DNA of 64,000 bases from CAISKJ01 sp046351555 (GTDB lineage: Bacteria > Myxococcota_A > Polyangia > Polyangiales > Ga0077539). The notes under the pieces are model-generated. The model was given only the letters and a program-made list of their open reading frames with translations. It was not told where the DNA came from and did no database searches. Numbering within the stretch: position 1 is the stretch's first letter; the number at the start of each line of letters is the position of its first letter. This document shows positions 46,292 to 56,545 of this stretch, in pieces. Made by a program: the position numbers and the translations under genes. The stretch lies in assembly GCA_046351555.1 (NCBI GenBank), contig JAXLYI010000018.1, positions 1 to 64,000 on the forward strand. Reading direction: 5' to 3'.

Positions 46292-47043
46292 ACACCGCCG
46301 CCCCGCCCCCCGTCGCACGACGACCCATGCGAACGCCCGCCGCGCTCCTCCCCGCGCTCCTCGCCCTCGCCGCTGCCGCGCACGCGCAGCCCCGGCGACC
46401 CCGCGGCCCGCGCCGCCCGCCCGCCGTCACCGCGCCAGCGCCCGCACCAACCCCTGCGCCCGCGGCCGCGCCGATGACGCTCGACGTGTTGCTCCGTCGC
46501 TTCGCGGCGATCCCGGGGCTGCGCGCGCGCTTCCGCGAGGAGAAGCGCGTCGCGCTGCTCGCGGCGCCGCTGGTGAGCGAGGGGACGATCCACTACGCGC
46601 CGCCGGGCCGCCTCGCGCGCCACACGACGTCGCCCGCGCCCGCGACGGTGCTGATCGAGGGCGCGCAGCTCCGCTTCTCCGACGGCCGCCAGACGACCGC
46701 GATCGACATGGGCGCGCAGCCGGTGGTGCGGCAGTTCGTCGACAGCTTCCTCGCGCTGGTGGCGGGCGACGGCGAGGCCCTCGGGCGCAGCTACGAGATG
46801 TCGCTCGCGGCCGACCCGGCGCGCCCCGAGGCGTGGACGCTGACGCTGCGCCCGCGGGCGCCGGTGGTGCAGCGCGCGCTGCGCGACATCGTGCTGCGGG
46901 GCACGGGCGTGGCGCTGGAGTCGATGCTCCTGCGCGAGGCGAGCGGCGACGAGACGAGCACCACGTTCCGCGAGGTCGACGCGGGGCACCGGTACGCGCC
47001 CGAGGAGGCCGCGCGGGTGTTCCGCATCGGGGGCGGCGGGTAG
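46288..47043 (+). CDS. LolA-like outer-membrane lipoprotein carrier
   Basis: 251 residues from GTG overlapping the acyltransferase stop (GTGA); an ATG at 46327 would put the signal peptide at the very N-terminus. The signal (RTPAALLPALLALAAAAHAQP) is followed by a Pro/Ala linker, then the LolA-type half-barrel: LRARFREEKRVALLAAPLVSEGTIHYAPPGRLARH and LIEGAQLRFSDGRQTTAIDMG. It would bind acyl chains in the periplasm. DUF/LolA-like members also accompany aryl polyene and fatty-lipid clusters, as here next to an acyltransferase. It is convergent with the kinase gene, 3 bases apart. Confidence 0.8.
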   Translation: MNTAAPPPVARRPMRTPAALLPALLALAAAAHAQPRRPRGPRRPPAVTAPAPAPTPAPAAAPMTLDVLLRRFAAIPGLRARFREEKRVALLAAPLVSEGTIHYAPPGRLARHTTSPAPATVLIEGAQLRFSDGRQTTAIDMGAQPVVRQFVDSFLALVAGDGEALGRSYEMSLAADPARPEAWTLTLRPRAPVVQRALRDIVLRGTGVALESMLLREASGDETSTTFREVDAGHRYAPEEAARVFRIGGGG

Positions 47044-47046
47044 CGA

Positions 47047-49266
<2,220 letters not shown>

Positions 49267-49381
49267 CGGTCGCTCGTCGAGGGTGGCAGGTACCATCTCA
49301 CGTCTCGGGGGGGCAATGCACGAACTGTCCCGGGGCCTTCCCGGGCGCTCTCCCATGGACGCATCGGGGGGCGGGAGGTGT

Positions 49382-50152
49382 TCAGCCGCCCGGTGTTTTT
49401 GCGACGATGACGCCGACCATCCGCCCGCTGCGGGCGCCGTCGCGGCGGAACGAAAAGAAGGCCCCCGGATCGCAGACGGTGCAGCGCCCGATGGGTTCCA
49501 CGGCCGTCACCCCGCGGGCGTGGAGCTGCGCCTCGACCGCCCGCCAGAGGTCGACGAGGGGCTTCGCGCCGGGGCGCGAGCGCACGACGGGGGTGGGGGT
49601 AGCGGCGGCGATCTCGGCGGCCACGTCGTCACCGACCTCGAAGCAGCAGGGGCCGATGGAGGGGCCGATGGCGGCGACCACGTCGGCGGGCGAGCGGGGG
49701 CCGAGGGCGTCGAGGGCGGCGCCGACGACGTTGGCCACCACGCCGCGCCAGCCCGCGTGGGCGGCGGCGACGCGGCCGGTGGCGACGTCGGCGAGGAGGA
49801 CGGGGACGCAGTCGGCCACGCGAACCGCCACGGCCACCCCGGGCGCCGCGGCGACGAGGGCGTCGGCCTCGACGCGGCGGGTGTCGTCGGGCGACGCGTC
49901 GGGGGTGTGCGACCACACGGCGCCGCCGTGCACCTGCCAGGTCTGGTGGAGGGCGGCGGGGTCGTAGCCGACGGCGCGGGCGAGGCGGCGGTGGTTCTCG
50001 CGGACGTGTTCGGGGTCGTCGCCGACGGCGGCGCCGAGGTTGAGGGAGGCGAAGGGGCCTTCGCTGACGCCGCCGTCGCGGGCGGTGAAGGCGTGGGCGA
50101 AGCCGCGGTCGGTGAGCGAGCGGGCGTGGAGGAGCGCGGGGACGTCGGGCAC
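49382..50152 (-). CDS. pgeF: Purine nucleoside phosphorylase/laccase-domain protein PgeF (YfiH)
   Basis: 256 residues from GTG. The DUF152/multicopper polyphenol oxidase fold is shown by GGVSEGPFASLNLG, TWQVHGGAVW, EADALVAAAPGVAVAVRVADCVPVLL, AAAHAGWRGVVANVV and IGPSIGPCCFEVG, with a last CTVCDPGAFFSFRRDG. The Zn/Cys and two His ligands (HAGWRG, ADCVPV, QVHG) are present. In E. coli and others it edits peptidoglycan precursors or phosphorylyses purine nucleosides. The gene is divergent from the Rpn-type gene. Confidence 0.93.
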   Translation of the reverse strand: MPDVPALLHARSLTDRGFAHAFTARDGGVSEGPFASLNLGAAVGDDPEHVRENHRRLARAVGYDPAALHQTWQVHGGAVWSHTPDASPDDTRRVEADALVAAAPGVAVAVRVADCVPVLLADVATGRVAAAHAGWRGVVANVVGAALDALGPRSPADVVAAIGPSIGPCCFEVGDDVAAEIAAATPTPVVRSRPGAKPLVDLWRAVEAQLHARGVTAVEPIGRCTVCDPGAFFSFRRDGARSGRMVGVIVAKTPGG

Positions 50153-50254
50153 GGCGGGGGGAGCGTAGACCAGCGGGGGGCCGGGTGTCGCGGGCGCCGA
50201 CCGGTTGCGACGGGGGCGCTGCGCGGGATACGGTGCGCCCGAGGCTGAGCCGCG

Positions 50255-51112
50255 ATGCTGAAGGTGATCCCGCTGCGGTACGGGACGATCTTTCGGAAGG
50301 TGTTCGGCGACCGCGAGGTGTTCAACCGCTTCGTGAGCGACGCGCTGGACATGACGGTGGAGGTGGACGCCGTCCACCAGGAGTACCGCTACCCGACGCC
50401 GGTGGGGAAGGTGAACGTCGAGTACGACCTGTTCGGCGAAGACACCGCGCGGCGGGTGATCGTGGAGGTTCAGCACATCCGCGAGCGGGATTTCTTCGAC
50501 CGCTTCCTGCACTACCACCTCGTGAGCGTGGTGGAGCAGGCGGAGAGCCACGAGCAGTACCGCATCGAGCGCGACGTCTTCACCCTGGTGGTGCTCACGA
50601 CGCAGCCCAAGGAGCGCGAGCTCCAGTTCTCGGTGGCGGTGAGCGACATGGACCCGGTGAGCGAGCAGGGCGCGCGTGTGGGCGTGTACCGGCACCGCCT
50701 GGTGTTCCTGAATCCGAAGGCGGTCAACGCGCGGACGCCGCCGCGGGTGAAGCCGTGGCTCGAGCTCATCGCCGACTCTCTCGATGGCGAGGTCGACGAG
50801 ACGCACTACCCCGACCCCACGATGCAACGGGCGCTGCGAACGGCCGTCACCCGCTCGGTGAGCCCCGACGAGCTCGCCCGCATCAAGGACGAGGCCGCCT
50901 GGGAGGCCACCAAGGCCGAAGCCCGCAGCCTGGGGCGGGCGGAGGGCGAGGCGAGGGGGAAGACGGAGGGGCTGCGCGTGGCGATTGAGATGGCGTGCGA
51001 GCTGCTCGGCGTCGAGCTCACGGCGGAGCGGCGCGCGTGGCTCGATGCGGCCGACGCGCCCGCGATGGAGGAGCGGCTGGCGGCGCTCCGGGCGACGAAG
51101 CGCTGGGGGTGA
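50255..51112 (+). CDS. Rpn-type PD-(D/E)XK nuclease/transposase-family protein
   Basis: 285 residues from ATG. The N-terminal domain matches the PF12784-like pattern: VIPLRYGTIFRKVFGDREVFNRFVSDAL, then NVEYDLFGEDTARRVIVEVQHIRERDF, where Asp-x-Glu-Val-Gln is the nuclease core, and FLHYHLVSVVEQAESH. The C-terminus is a Glu/Arg-rich helix (EGEARGKTEGLRVAIEMACELLG) and ends ERLAALRATKRWG, as in Rpn (recombination-promoting nuclease) proteins. Such genes are accessory and often vary in copy number. A 228-bp inverted-repeat element lies 52 bases downstream. Confidence 0.85.
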   Translation: MLKVIPLRYGTIFRKVFGDREVFNRFVSDALDMTVEVDAVHQEYRYPTPVGKVNVEYDLFGEDTARRVIVEVQHIRERDFFDRFLHYHLVSVVEQAESHEQYRIERDVFTLVVLTTQPKERELQFSVAVSDMDPVSEQGARVGVYRHRLVFLNPKAVNARTPPRVKPWLELIADSLDGEVDETHYPDPTMQRALRTAVTRSVSPDELARIKDEAAWEATKAEARSLGRAEGEARGKTEGLRVAIEMACELLGVELTAERRAWLDAADAPAMEERLAALRATKRWG

Positions 51113-51163
51113 GGAGGGGGGCGGTGGGGGCGTGGGCGCGCCTGCACTCACGCGATGGCGCTT

Positions 51164-51391
51164 CGCGGCGGGGTTTGTCGCTGGCGCTCCGGCACCCCGC
51201 GCTACGGAGGGCAGGCGCCCCCTCCGGGGGCTTTCGAACGGGCGAAGGAACGCGTCTCGCGCGCTCCAGAAACGCGCTCTCCTCGTGCGATCGGAGCGTT
51301 TTCCGCGGGCTCGTGCGGTTCGAAAGCCCCGGAGGGGCGCCTGCCGTCCTTAGCGCGGGGTGCCGGAGCGCCAGCGACAAACCCCGCCGCG
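51164..51391. mobile_element. 228-bp element of two ~75-bp inverted arms (MITE-like)
   Basis: The left arm 51164-51239 (76 bp) and the right arm 51318-51391 (74 bp) are inverted copies: only two mismatches and two one-base homopolymer differences (CCCCC/CCCC and GGGGG/GGGG). The arms begin CGCGGCGGGGTTTGTCGC and end CTTTCGAAC. A 78-base loop between them holds smaller pairings (AACGC.../...GCGTT). There is no transposase inside. The arms read through as peptide AGFVAGAPAPRA... on both strands, so annotation pipelines would call short spurious proteins. It lies just after the Rpn-type gene. No flanking target-site duplication could be made out. Confidence 0.8.
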
Positions 51392-51511
51392 GCTCCGGGC
51401 TGCCCGCAACGATGGAGCGCGTGCCATCGTCCGCGGCGGCGTGATCGTCCGCCGCCCGCACACGCGGCGCCGCGTCGGAGGCGGCGCGCGCGTCGGGCCT
51501 GAGGGTGACGT

Positions 51512-51655
51512 CGCTCAGGATTGAGCGCCGGGGATATCAGTGCTGATTCGAAAGGCATCAGTTCTGATATCCAAACTGGTCATCCCTGACCGGGGAGCCC
51601 TCGACGATGACCTGTTCGGGCCTCAACGCTGATGTCCGCGGAGATCAGCGTCGAG
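51512..51655. promoter_or_regulatory. Cluster of hairpins with six CTGAT/ATCAG half-sites
   Basis: Four inverted repeats are stacked: CGCTCA-GGAT-TGAGCG (51512-51527); GGATATCAG...CTGATATCC (51532-51572, 13 of 15 arm positions paired); GGTCA-TCCC-TGACC (51578-51591); and CTCAACGCTGAT...ATCAGCGTCGAG (51622-51655, 11 of 12). The last arm can instead pair as CCCTCGACG (about 51598-51606) with CGTCGAGGG, giving two exclusive structures. CTGAT/ATCAG occurs six times between 51536 and 51648. This is either an operator array or a structured leader RNA for the gene starting at 51777. Confidence 0.55.
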
Positions 51656-51776
51656 GGGCGCGGCGGTCGAGCGGGGGGCTCAGGGTGTGCCGACGGGCTG
51701 CCGTTGGAGGGGAGTGTCACGACGGCGCCGTCTCGCGGGTGAGCGGCGCCGCGTCGCGCCTCACCCACACCGGGGA

Positions 51777-52355
51777 ATGACCATGGGAAGTGCATCGAAC
51801 GCCTCCGCGCGGAAGGCGACCGTCGAGGGGGCTGTTCCCCTCGCCGACGCCGCCGCCAACGCCTCGAACGACGCCGCGAAGAAGGCGGCCAACGACGGCG
51901 CCGCGCCCTCGGCCGAGTGCGCCGCGCTGCTCGGCCACGTCCGCGAGATGAACGGCCGCTGCGCCGAGTACACCGGCCTCACCGACGCGCAGCGACGGCG
52001 GTCGCTCGGGCGGCTCGTGGGGCGCTTCCGCAAGCCGCTGTCGGAGCTGGTGGCGGTGACGCGCTCGCCGAAGTACGCGGCCGCGTTCGCGCTGCTCTCC
52101 GACGACGGGGCGGCGCCCTACGACCCCGACGCGGTGCTCGCGGCGCTCGCGCGCGTCGAGCAGCTCGAAGGGGTGGCCCAGCAGCTCGAGAAGCTCACGC
52201 TGCGGGTGCGCGACGAGATCCTCCACACGGGCGCCCAGGCGATGAAGCCGCCGGGGCTCGCGGCCATCGAGCTCGGCCCGGGCCTTTCCTTAAGACCAAC
52301 GAGGGGCTTCCGCGCGAAGGTGGCCCACACGCTCAACGACCTCGTGCGGCGATGA
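51777..52355 (+). CDS. Ala-rich protein of unknown function
   Basis: 192 residues from ATG 51777 (a second ATG at 51783). The N-terminal ~45 residues are Ala/Asn/Asp-rich and probably disordered (AAANASNDAAKKAANDG). The remainder is helical and charged: CAALLGHVREMNGRCAEYTGLTDAQRRRSLGRLVGRFRKPLSELVAVTRSPKYAAAFALL and VEQLEGVAQQLEKLTLRVRDEIL. The C-terminus ends in AKVAHTLNDLVRR. Nearby frames at 52280-52310 read KTNEG, so a small frameshift near the end cannot be ruled out. It lies directly downstream of the hairpin/half-site cluster. No family is recognised. Confidence 0.65.
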   Translation: MTMGSASNASARKATVEGAVPLADAAANASNDAAKKAANDGAAPSAECAALLGHVREMNGRCAEYTGLTDAQRRRSLGRLVGRFRKPLSELVAVTRSPKYAAAFALLSDDGAAPYDPDAVLAALARVEQLEGVAQQLEKLTLRVRDEILHTGAQAMKPPGLAAIELGPGLSLRPTRGFRAKVAHTLNDLVRR

Positions 52356-53321
52356 CCGCCGCCGCCCGCCGCGCGAAGAGCGAGGGGAGCGCCGACGCCG
52401 AGGAGAGCGACGCAGGGGAGCAGGGGGAGGGCGGCGAGGGGTAGGAGCGGGGAGCGCGAGAGCGCGCAGGAGCGCGAGAGAGAAGAGGACGCGGTGTCAC
52501 CCGAGGAGGGAGGCGCCGCGTTCGCTATTTCGGGGGTGCGGGGAGGGCGCAGGCGAGCGCAGGGGAGGGGCGTGGAATGCGCTTGACCGAGGTGCGGACC
52601 GGCGAGAGGTTCGAAGCGTCGCATGGTGCGAGCGCGAACGGACACGGGTCGGAGCGTGAGCGAGGTGGTCGAGCGGCATCAGCGGCTCGCGTCTGGAGCG
52701 TCTCGTGGGGAGGTGGACGGGGCGCTGGGCGCGTTCACGGCCGAACCAGGCGCCGCGGGGGGCGATGCGGCGCGCGAGGGTGTCGCCGCGCGGGAAACGG
52801 TGCCTTCGAAGCGTGGTGGTGCCGGACGGATGCTGGGAGAGGCGAGGGGACGTGGACGGCGCACGGGGATCAGGGTGCGGCCGGCCGGCGGCCTTACACG
52901 CGGGTTACCGGGTTATCGCGCCGGCGCCGGCGGCCTAACGGGCGTGTTACGGGAATACGGATGGGTTAGGCAGTCGAAGATGATGTTGGGCAGCAACGGG
53001 CAGCGGCCGAGCGAGCGGCGGGATTGGCACTCACTTGACTCGTCCTGGAGCAAAACTCAGGCCACGGCAGCGTCGGACAAGAATCAGCAGGTGGCGGCGG
53101 GGCCGCGCGATATGCACAATGAGCAACGAGCAGTGAACAACGAACGGCGCCCCGCGAGCAACGGGCGAGGGGCCGTTGTACGTGGCGGCGCGTTCTCGGC
53201 CTCAACTGCGGGCGACGAAGGAACTCACCACGCTGGGTACAACGGCCAACCGTTGGGCCGTGAGCGAGTCCGTACGACGACGGCCACCAACACCCTCTAG
53301 AATTCTCGGGGAGAGGCAAAG
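52356..53321. other. 966-bp stretch without a convincing gene
   Basis: Composition drifts from purine-rich, very high G+C (52380-52500, GAGCGCGAGAG-type) to moderate G+C with repeated GAGCAACGAGCAGTGAACAACG-like words near 53120. A frame from 52623 to 53300 stays open but its third positions are not host-like beyond about 52850. Several CGCCGGC and GGTTA words (52900-52960) recur. I see no terminator or tRNA. The stretch is the left flank of the A+T-richer metallophosphoesterase gene and looks like decayed or acquired sequence. Confidence 0.5.
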
Positions 53322-54875
53322 ATGGGGTACCGCTTCAATCTCGATCACGGAAATATCGTAATTTATCTCACTACTCCGGCGACCGAACCGCCGCGTGTCG
53401 AACGCGATAGACTCAGAGAGTTTCTTGGAGCAATGCGGCATGGGCTCGATCGTCCCTGGCGAAGCGGAGGTCCGATTCTGACGCGCGATCGCTCATGGCC
53501 GGATCTCTTGCGTGTCGCGGCAGATCAGGCAGTCGAGAGTCTCGAACGTCTTGATCGCACCAATCAGGAACGCGTGCTCGCCGCTGAATTCGTCGCGCGT
53601 ATTCTGCGGCCCGTGCGTTCGCTCCTGTCGCAGTTTCGACTTTATGCAATGCCTTTGTGGAATGGGTGGCGTAACAATGATCATCTTCTGATTCGTTCGG
53701 AGGGACTTGCTCTCGGAACTGAGAGCGCCCTCGTACTGTTTCCCGATCAAGGGATCGAAGATCGACGGTCATCGTCGCTTGACGCACTTCCCGCCTTCGA
53801 TCTCGCTCTTTCTCAGATGGACGACTGGCCTGGGCTTCTTCTCTGGACTGACCACGGAAATGCTGCTTTCGTACCTGAAGAGCGAATCGATGAAGCGTGC
53901 GATGAGTGCGTCCGTGCCCTGAGGAGGCACGACGATGTTCAACTCGCTAGAGTCATCGCAAATCTCGCTCAAGAAATGGGGCACCGACAGCGTCGTATTC
54001 TGCACCTCAGCGATCTGCACTTCGGCTCCAAGCATGCGGCGATCAACGCCCCATTTTTGCAGGCCGAACTACACGACGCGACACGCACAGTCGACCGTGT
54101 AGTGGTGACGGGTGACCTCTTCGACAACCCAACGGAACGAGATCTCGCGGACTATCAGCGTTTCGCTCAAGAACTCACTCGCACGTCGAATCGTGAGCCG
54201 ATCTGCATCCCTGGCAATCACGACATTCGATGGAAGGGGAATGTTGGGGCAAACTTTGCTCCTGTCGCAGCTCTCCGTTCCTCATCGCACGTCATCGACG
54301 ACAACATTTCTACGGTTTTTCTCGGATTCAATTCCGCTGAAAGCCGCAACCTAGCGCGAGGTGAGGTTAGTCAGAACCAGATGCAACGAATGGCCGCGGA
54401 GCATCGCAACGCGATTGCGGTTCGTCCTGAACTTCGTGGTTACCTTACCGTTGCGCTCGTGCATCACCATCCATATTCATTCGAAACCTCGCCAACGACC
54501 TTCGTCCAGAGGATGCTGGCAGCCTTCAATCTCAGCGATGAGCCATTTATGAAGATGGTGAACGCAGAAAGGTTCACGGATTGGTGTGCGCGATGGGGAG
54601 TGTCAGTAGTGCTTCATGGTCATAAACATGTGCCCCGATATGAAGTAAGAACGATCGTGCCGGAGGGGGCGAACCCTTATGTTCTGCCTGCGGTCGGCTG
54701 CGGAAGTTCTTTGGGGGCAGAGGGATCGCCGATGTCGTATGGAATTTTGACTTGGAATGAAATGCAACGACGATGGTCCGTCGCGTTTTTCGAGAGTCGC
54801 GGAGGTGGTCCCTTCGTCCCGCAACTAATCACGATTACGCGAGATGCGGAGCCGGCAAAGGAGGTTGCAACATAG
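53322..54875 (+). CDS. Metallophosphoesterase with unrecognised N-terminal domain (acquired)
   Basis: 517 residues; ATG after GGGAGAGG. The C-terminal ~290 residues are a calcineurin-like phosphoesterase: HLSDLHFG (Asp231, His233), VVTGDLFDNP (Asp265), IPGNHDIRW (Asn299, His300, Asp301), ALVHHHPYS (His381-383) and VVLHGHKHVPRYE (GHKH 433-436), all metal ligands present. Residues 1-225 are a separate domain with no motif known to me (NLDHGNIVIYLTTPATEPPR, DRSWPDLLRVAADQAVESLERL, ALVLFPDQGIEDRR). Third positions use A/T freely, unlike the host. It is a single gene in an accessory region, so a phosphodiesterase or nuclease of a defence or stress role is possible but unproven. Confidence 0.85.
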   Translation: MGYRFNLDHGNIVIYLTTPATEPPRVERDRLREFLGAMRHGLDRPWRSGGPILTRDRSWPDLLRVAADQAVESLERLDRTNQERVLAAEFVARILRPVRSLLSQFRLYAMPLWNGWRNNDHLLIRSEGLALGTESALVLFPDQGIEDRRSSSLDALPAFDLALSQMDDWPGLLLWTDHGNAAFVPEERIDEACDECVRALRRHDDVQLARVIANLAQEMGHRQRRILHLSDLHFGSKHAAINAPFLQAELHDATRTVDRVVVTGDLFDNPTERDLADYQRFAQELTRTSNREPICIPGNHDIRWKGNVGANFAPVAALRSSSHVIDDNISTVFLGFNSAESRNLARGEVSQNQMQRMAAEHRNAIAVRPELRGYLTVALVHHHPYSFETSPTTFVQRMLAAFNLSDEPFMKMVNAERFTDWCARWGVSVVLHGHKHVPRYEVRTIVPEGANPYVLPAVGCGSSLGAEGSPMSYGILTWNEMQRRWSVAFFESRGGGPFVPQLITITRDAEPAKEVAT

Positions 54876-55052
54876 TGCGCCAGGCCCAACAAGCCGATGG
54901 TGCCGACCGCTCCCACCCAACTCGCCAGCTACGCACCTGACTCACTGCGGCGGCACATCGGCAAGCCGTTCGGCACACGGAGATGAAGTCGCGTACCTCG
55001 TGAGAATTGGGCGATGCGCAGGCGACACGGCTCGTGCTAGGGGTCATGGTTC

Positions 55053-55727
55053 ATGGAAATGGACTCACCGCGCACCGCATCTGAGATCGGCGAGCGATCG
55101 CTGCTCATCGGATACATTCTGGCATCCTTCGAGCCCGCCGGGCTCGAGGCTCGCGACCGCTCGTCGATGATCGATGCATTTCGATCGGCGCTGCTCGCGA
55201 GCGACAAGGAGCTGCTGTTTCGGGGCCATTGGTCCCACGAAGTGCAGCAAGAGCTGTTCTGGCAGTGCGAGTGCCTTCACGTTCTTCTCTGGGCGACCGG
55301 GAGACATGCCGACCTGTTCCCCGTCGACCGACAGGTCGATAGCGGCCTGATCGTTTCGGAGTTGAACGTGATGAGTCGTGATGTCTCCGCCTGGCTGGCG
55401 TCGTTGGCGCGGCGGCCCGCCTCTGTGCTCGACAGGGTGGACGAGCGCTACGACTTCTGGCTGTGGCGAACGCGCTCCGTCGCGCACGTCGGGCGCAAGG
55501 TCTTGCCGCCGTTCGTCCGCGATGCCGTCAACCATCACCTCGCGACGGGCACGCTCTCGAACGAAGAGGTGCGCGATGGAGACGTCGTCGCCTTCGGCCG
55601 CCCATTCTATACGCTGTCGCCGCCTCAACTCCGCGGGGTGGCGGACATCGTCCGCGAGCGCACCCGGGCGATCCGCTGGATTGGCCGACGCTTCGATGAC
55701 TGGTGGAGCCCGAATCTGGATTCGTAG
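55053..55727 (+). CDS. DUF4272-like protein
   Basis: 224 residues from ATG (another ATG two codons on). Conserved-looking core: RFSALLASDKELLFRGHWSHEVQQ-type start, then FWQCECLHVLLWATGRHADLFPVDRQVD, which resembles the WQCEALQVLLWALG segment of DUF4272 proteins, and LWRTRSVAHVGRKVLPPF. No catalytic motif is evident. Codon use is intermediate between the A+T-richer gene upstream and the host. It lies 177 bases after the metallophosphoesterase and may have come in with it. The family call is by resemblance only. Confidence 0.6.
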   Translation: MEMDSPRTASEIGERSLLIGYILASFEPAGLEARDRSSMIDAFRSALLASDKELLFRGHWSHEVQQELFWQCECLHVLLWATGRHADLFPVDRQVDSGLIVSELNVMSRDVSAWLASLARRPASVLDRVDERYDFWLWRTRSVAHVGRKVLPPFVRDAVNHHLATGTLSNEEVRDGDVVAFGRPFYTLSPPQLRGVADIVRERTRAIRWIGRRFDDWWSPNLDS

Positions 55728-55782
55728 GGCACTCGGCAGCACGACTCGCGGTGCGGGCGACGACGCGGTAGGCTCCGCGCCG

Positions 55783-56508
55783 ATGTCCGACGACGCCGGG
55801 AGCGCACCGCGCGGGTACGTCCGCTTCGGGTCGTGGCGGGGGGCTCCCTTCCTCTGGCACTGGTCGCTGCCGCTCGCGCTCTACGTGCTGTCGGGGATGA
55901 GCTTCCGCCCCGCGCGCTGGGCCGCGGTGACGCTGCTGGTGCTCGCCCACGAGCTCGGGCACGCCTACTGGGTGCGGCGTTACGGGGCCGAGGTGCTGTC
56001 GATCCGGCTGCTGCCGCTCGGCGGGCTCTGCGTGTGGCGCGGCGACGTGACCGAGCGTCAGCGCTCGGTGATCGCGGCGGGGGGTGTGATGGCGCAGGCC
56101 GCCGTGTGGCTCGCGACGACGCTGGCGGTTCGGTTCGCGCCCACGATCCCGTACGAGTGGCTGTGGGATGTCGTGTATGCGTGGACGACGTCCAACGTCT
56201 TCATGATGGTGGTCAACCTCCTGCCGGTGGCCCCGCTCGACGGGCACGAGGCGTGGCAGCTCCCGATCCGCTGGGTGCAGGAGCGGGCGCAGCGGGCGGA
56301 GCTGGCGCGCGTTCGTCTTCAGGCCGCGGAGCGTCGGCGTGCGCGGGAGGCGCGGACGGCGGTTCGTGTCGAGGATGTGCCTTCCGTGGAGGCCGCGGCG
56401 ACCGGCGTGCAGGCGAAAGATGCGGCGCAGGGCGCGGAGGTCGACGCCGCGGCGCGCGCGCTCGCCGACGCGATGTGGAAGCAGGCGACGCGGCGCGACG
56501 GCGGGTGA
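55783..56508 (+). CDS. Site-2 protease-type M50 metallopeptidase
   Basis: 241 residues from ATG. The zinc motif is LVLAHELGHAYWVRRYG (HExxH) near residue 62; the second motif NLLPVAPLDGHEAW (Asp of the metal site) is near 150. Helices surround both (SLPLALYVLSGM, AAVTLLVLAHEL, VAAGGVMAQAAVWLATTLAVRF, TSNVFMMVVNLLPV). Such proteases cut membrane-embedded anti-sigma or transcription factors. A C-terminal Arg/Ala/Glu-rich helical tail of ~70 residues is extra. The AarF-like gene follows after 37 bases. Confidence 0.88.
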   Translation: MSDDAGSAPRGYVRFGSWRGAPFLWHWSLPLALYVLSGMSFRPARWAAVTLLVLAHELGHAYWVRRYGAEVLSIRLLPLGGLCVWRGDVTERQRSVIAAGGVMAQAAVWLATTLAVRFAPTIPYEWLWDVVYAWTTSNVFMMVVNLLPVAPLDGHEAWQLPIRWVQERAQRAELARVRLQAAERRRAREARTAVRVEDVPSVEAAATGVQAKDAAQGAEVDAAARALADAMWKQATRRDGG

Positions 56509-56545
56509 TAGCATCGGACGGTGGTGGAACCCCCGAGGCGACATC

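Noticed and set aside
51018..51558. Short proteins on both strands in the inverted-arm element
   Set aside because: The near-identical peptides on both strands come from the inverted arms; no start signals or known domains.
53026..53043. TTGGCACTCACTTGA as a sigma-54 promoter
   Set aside because: Spacing between the GG and GC elements is one base short and the -12 GC is absent.
52623..53300. 225-codon plus-strand frame in the gene-poor stretch
   Set aside because: No domain, no host-like third-position bias after about 52850, and repeated Asn/Glu/Arg words at the end; too weak to call.
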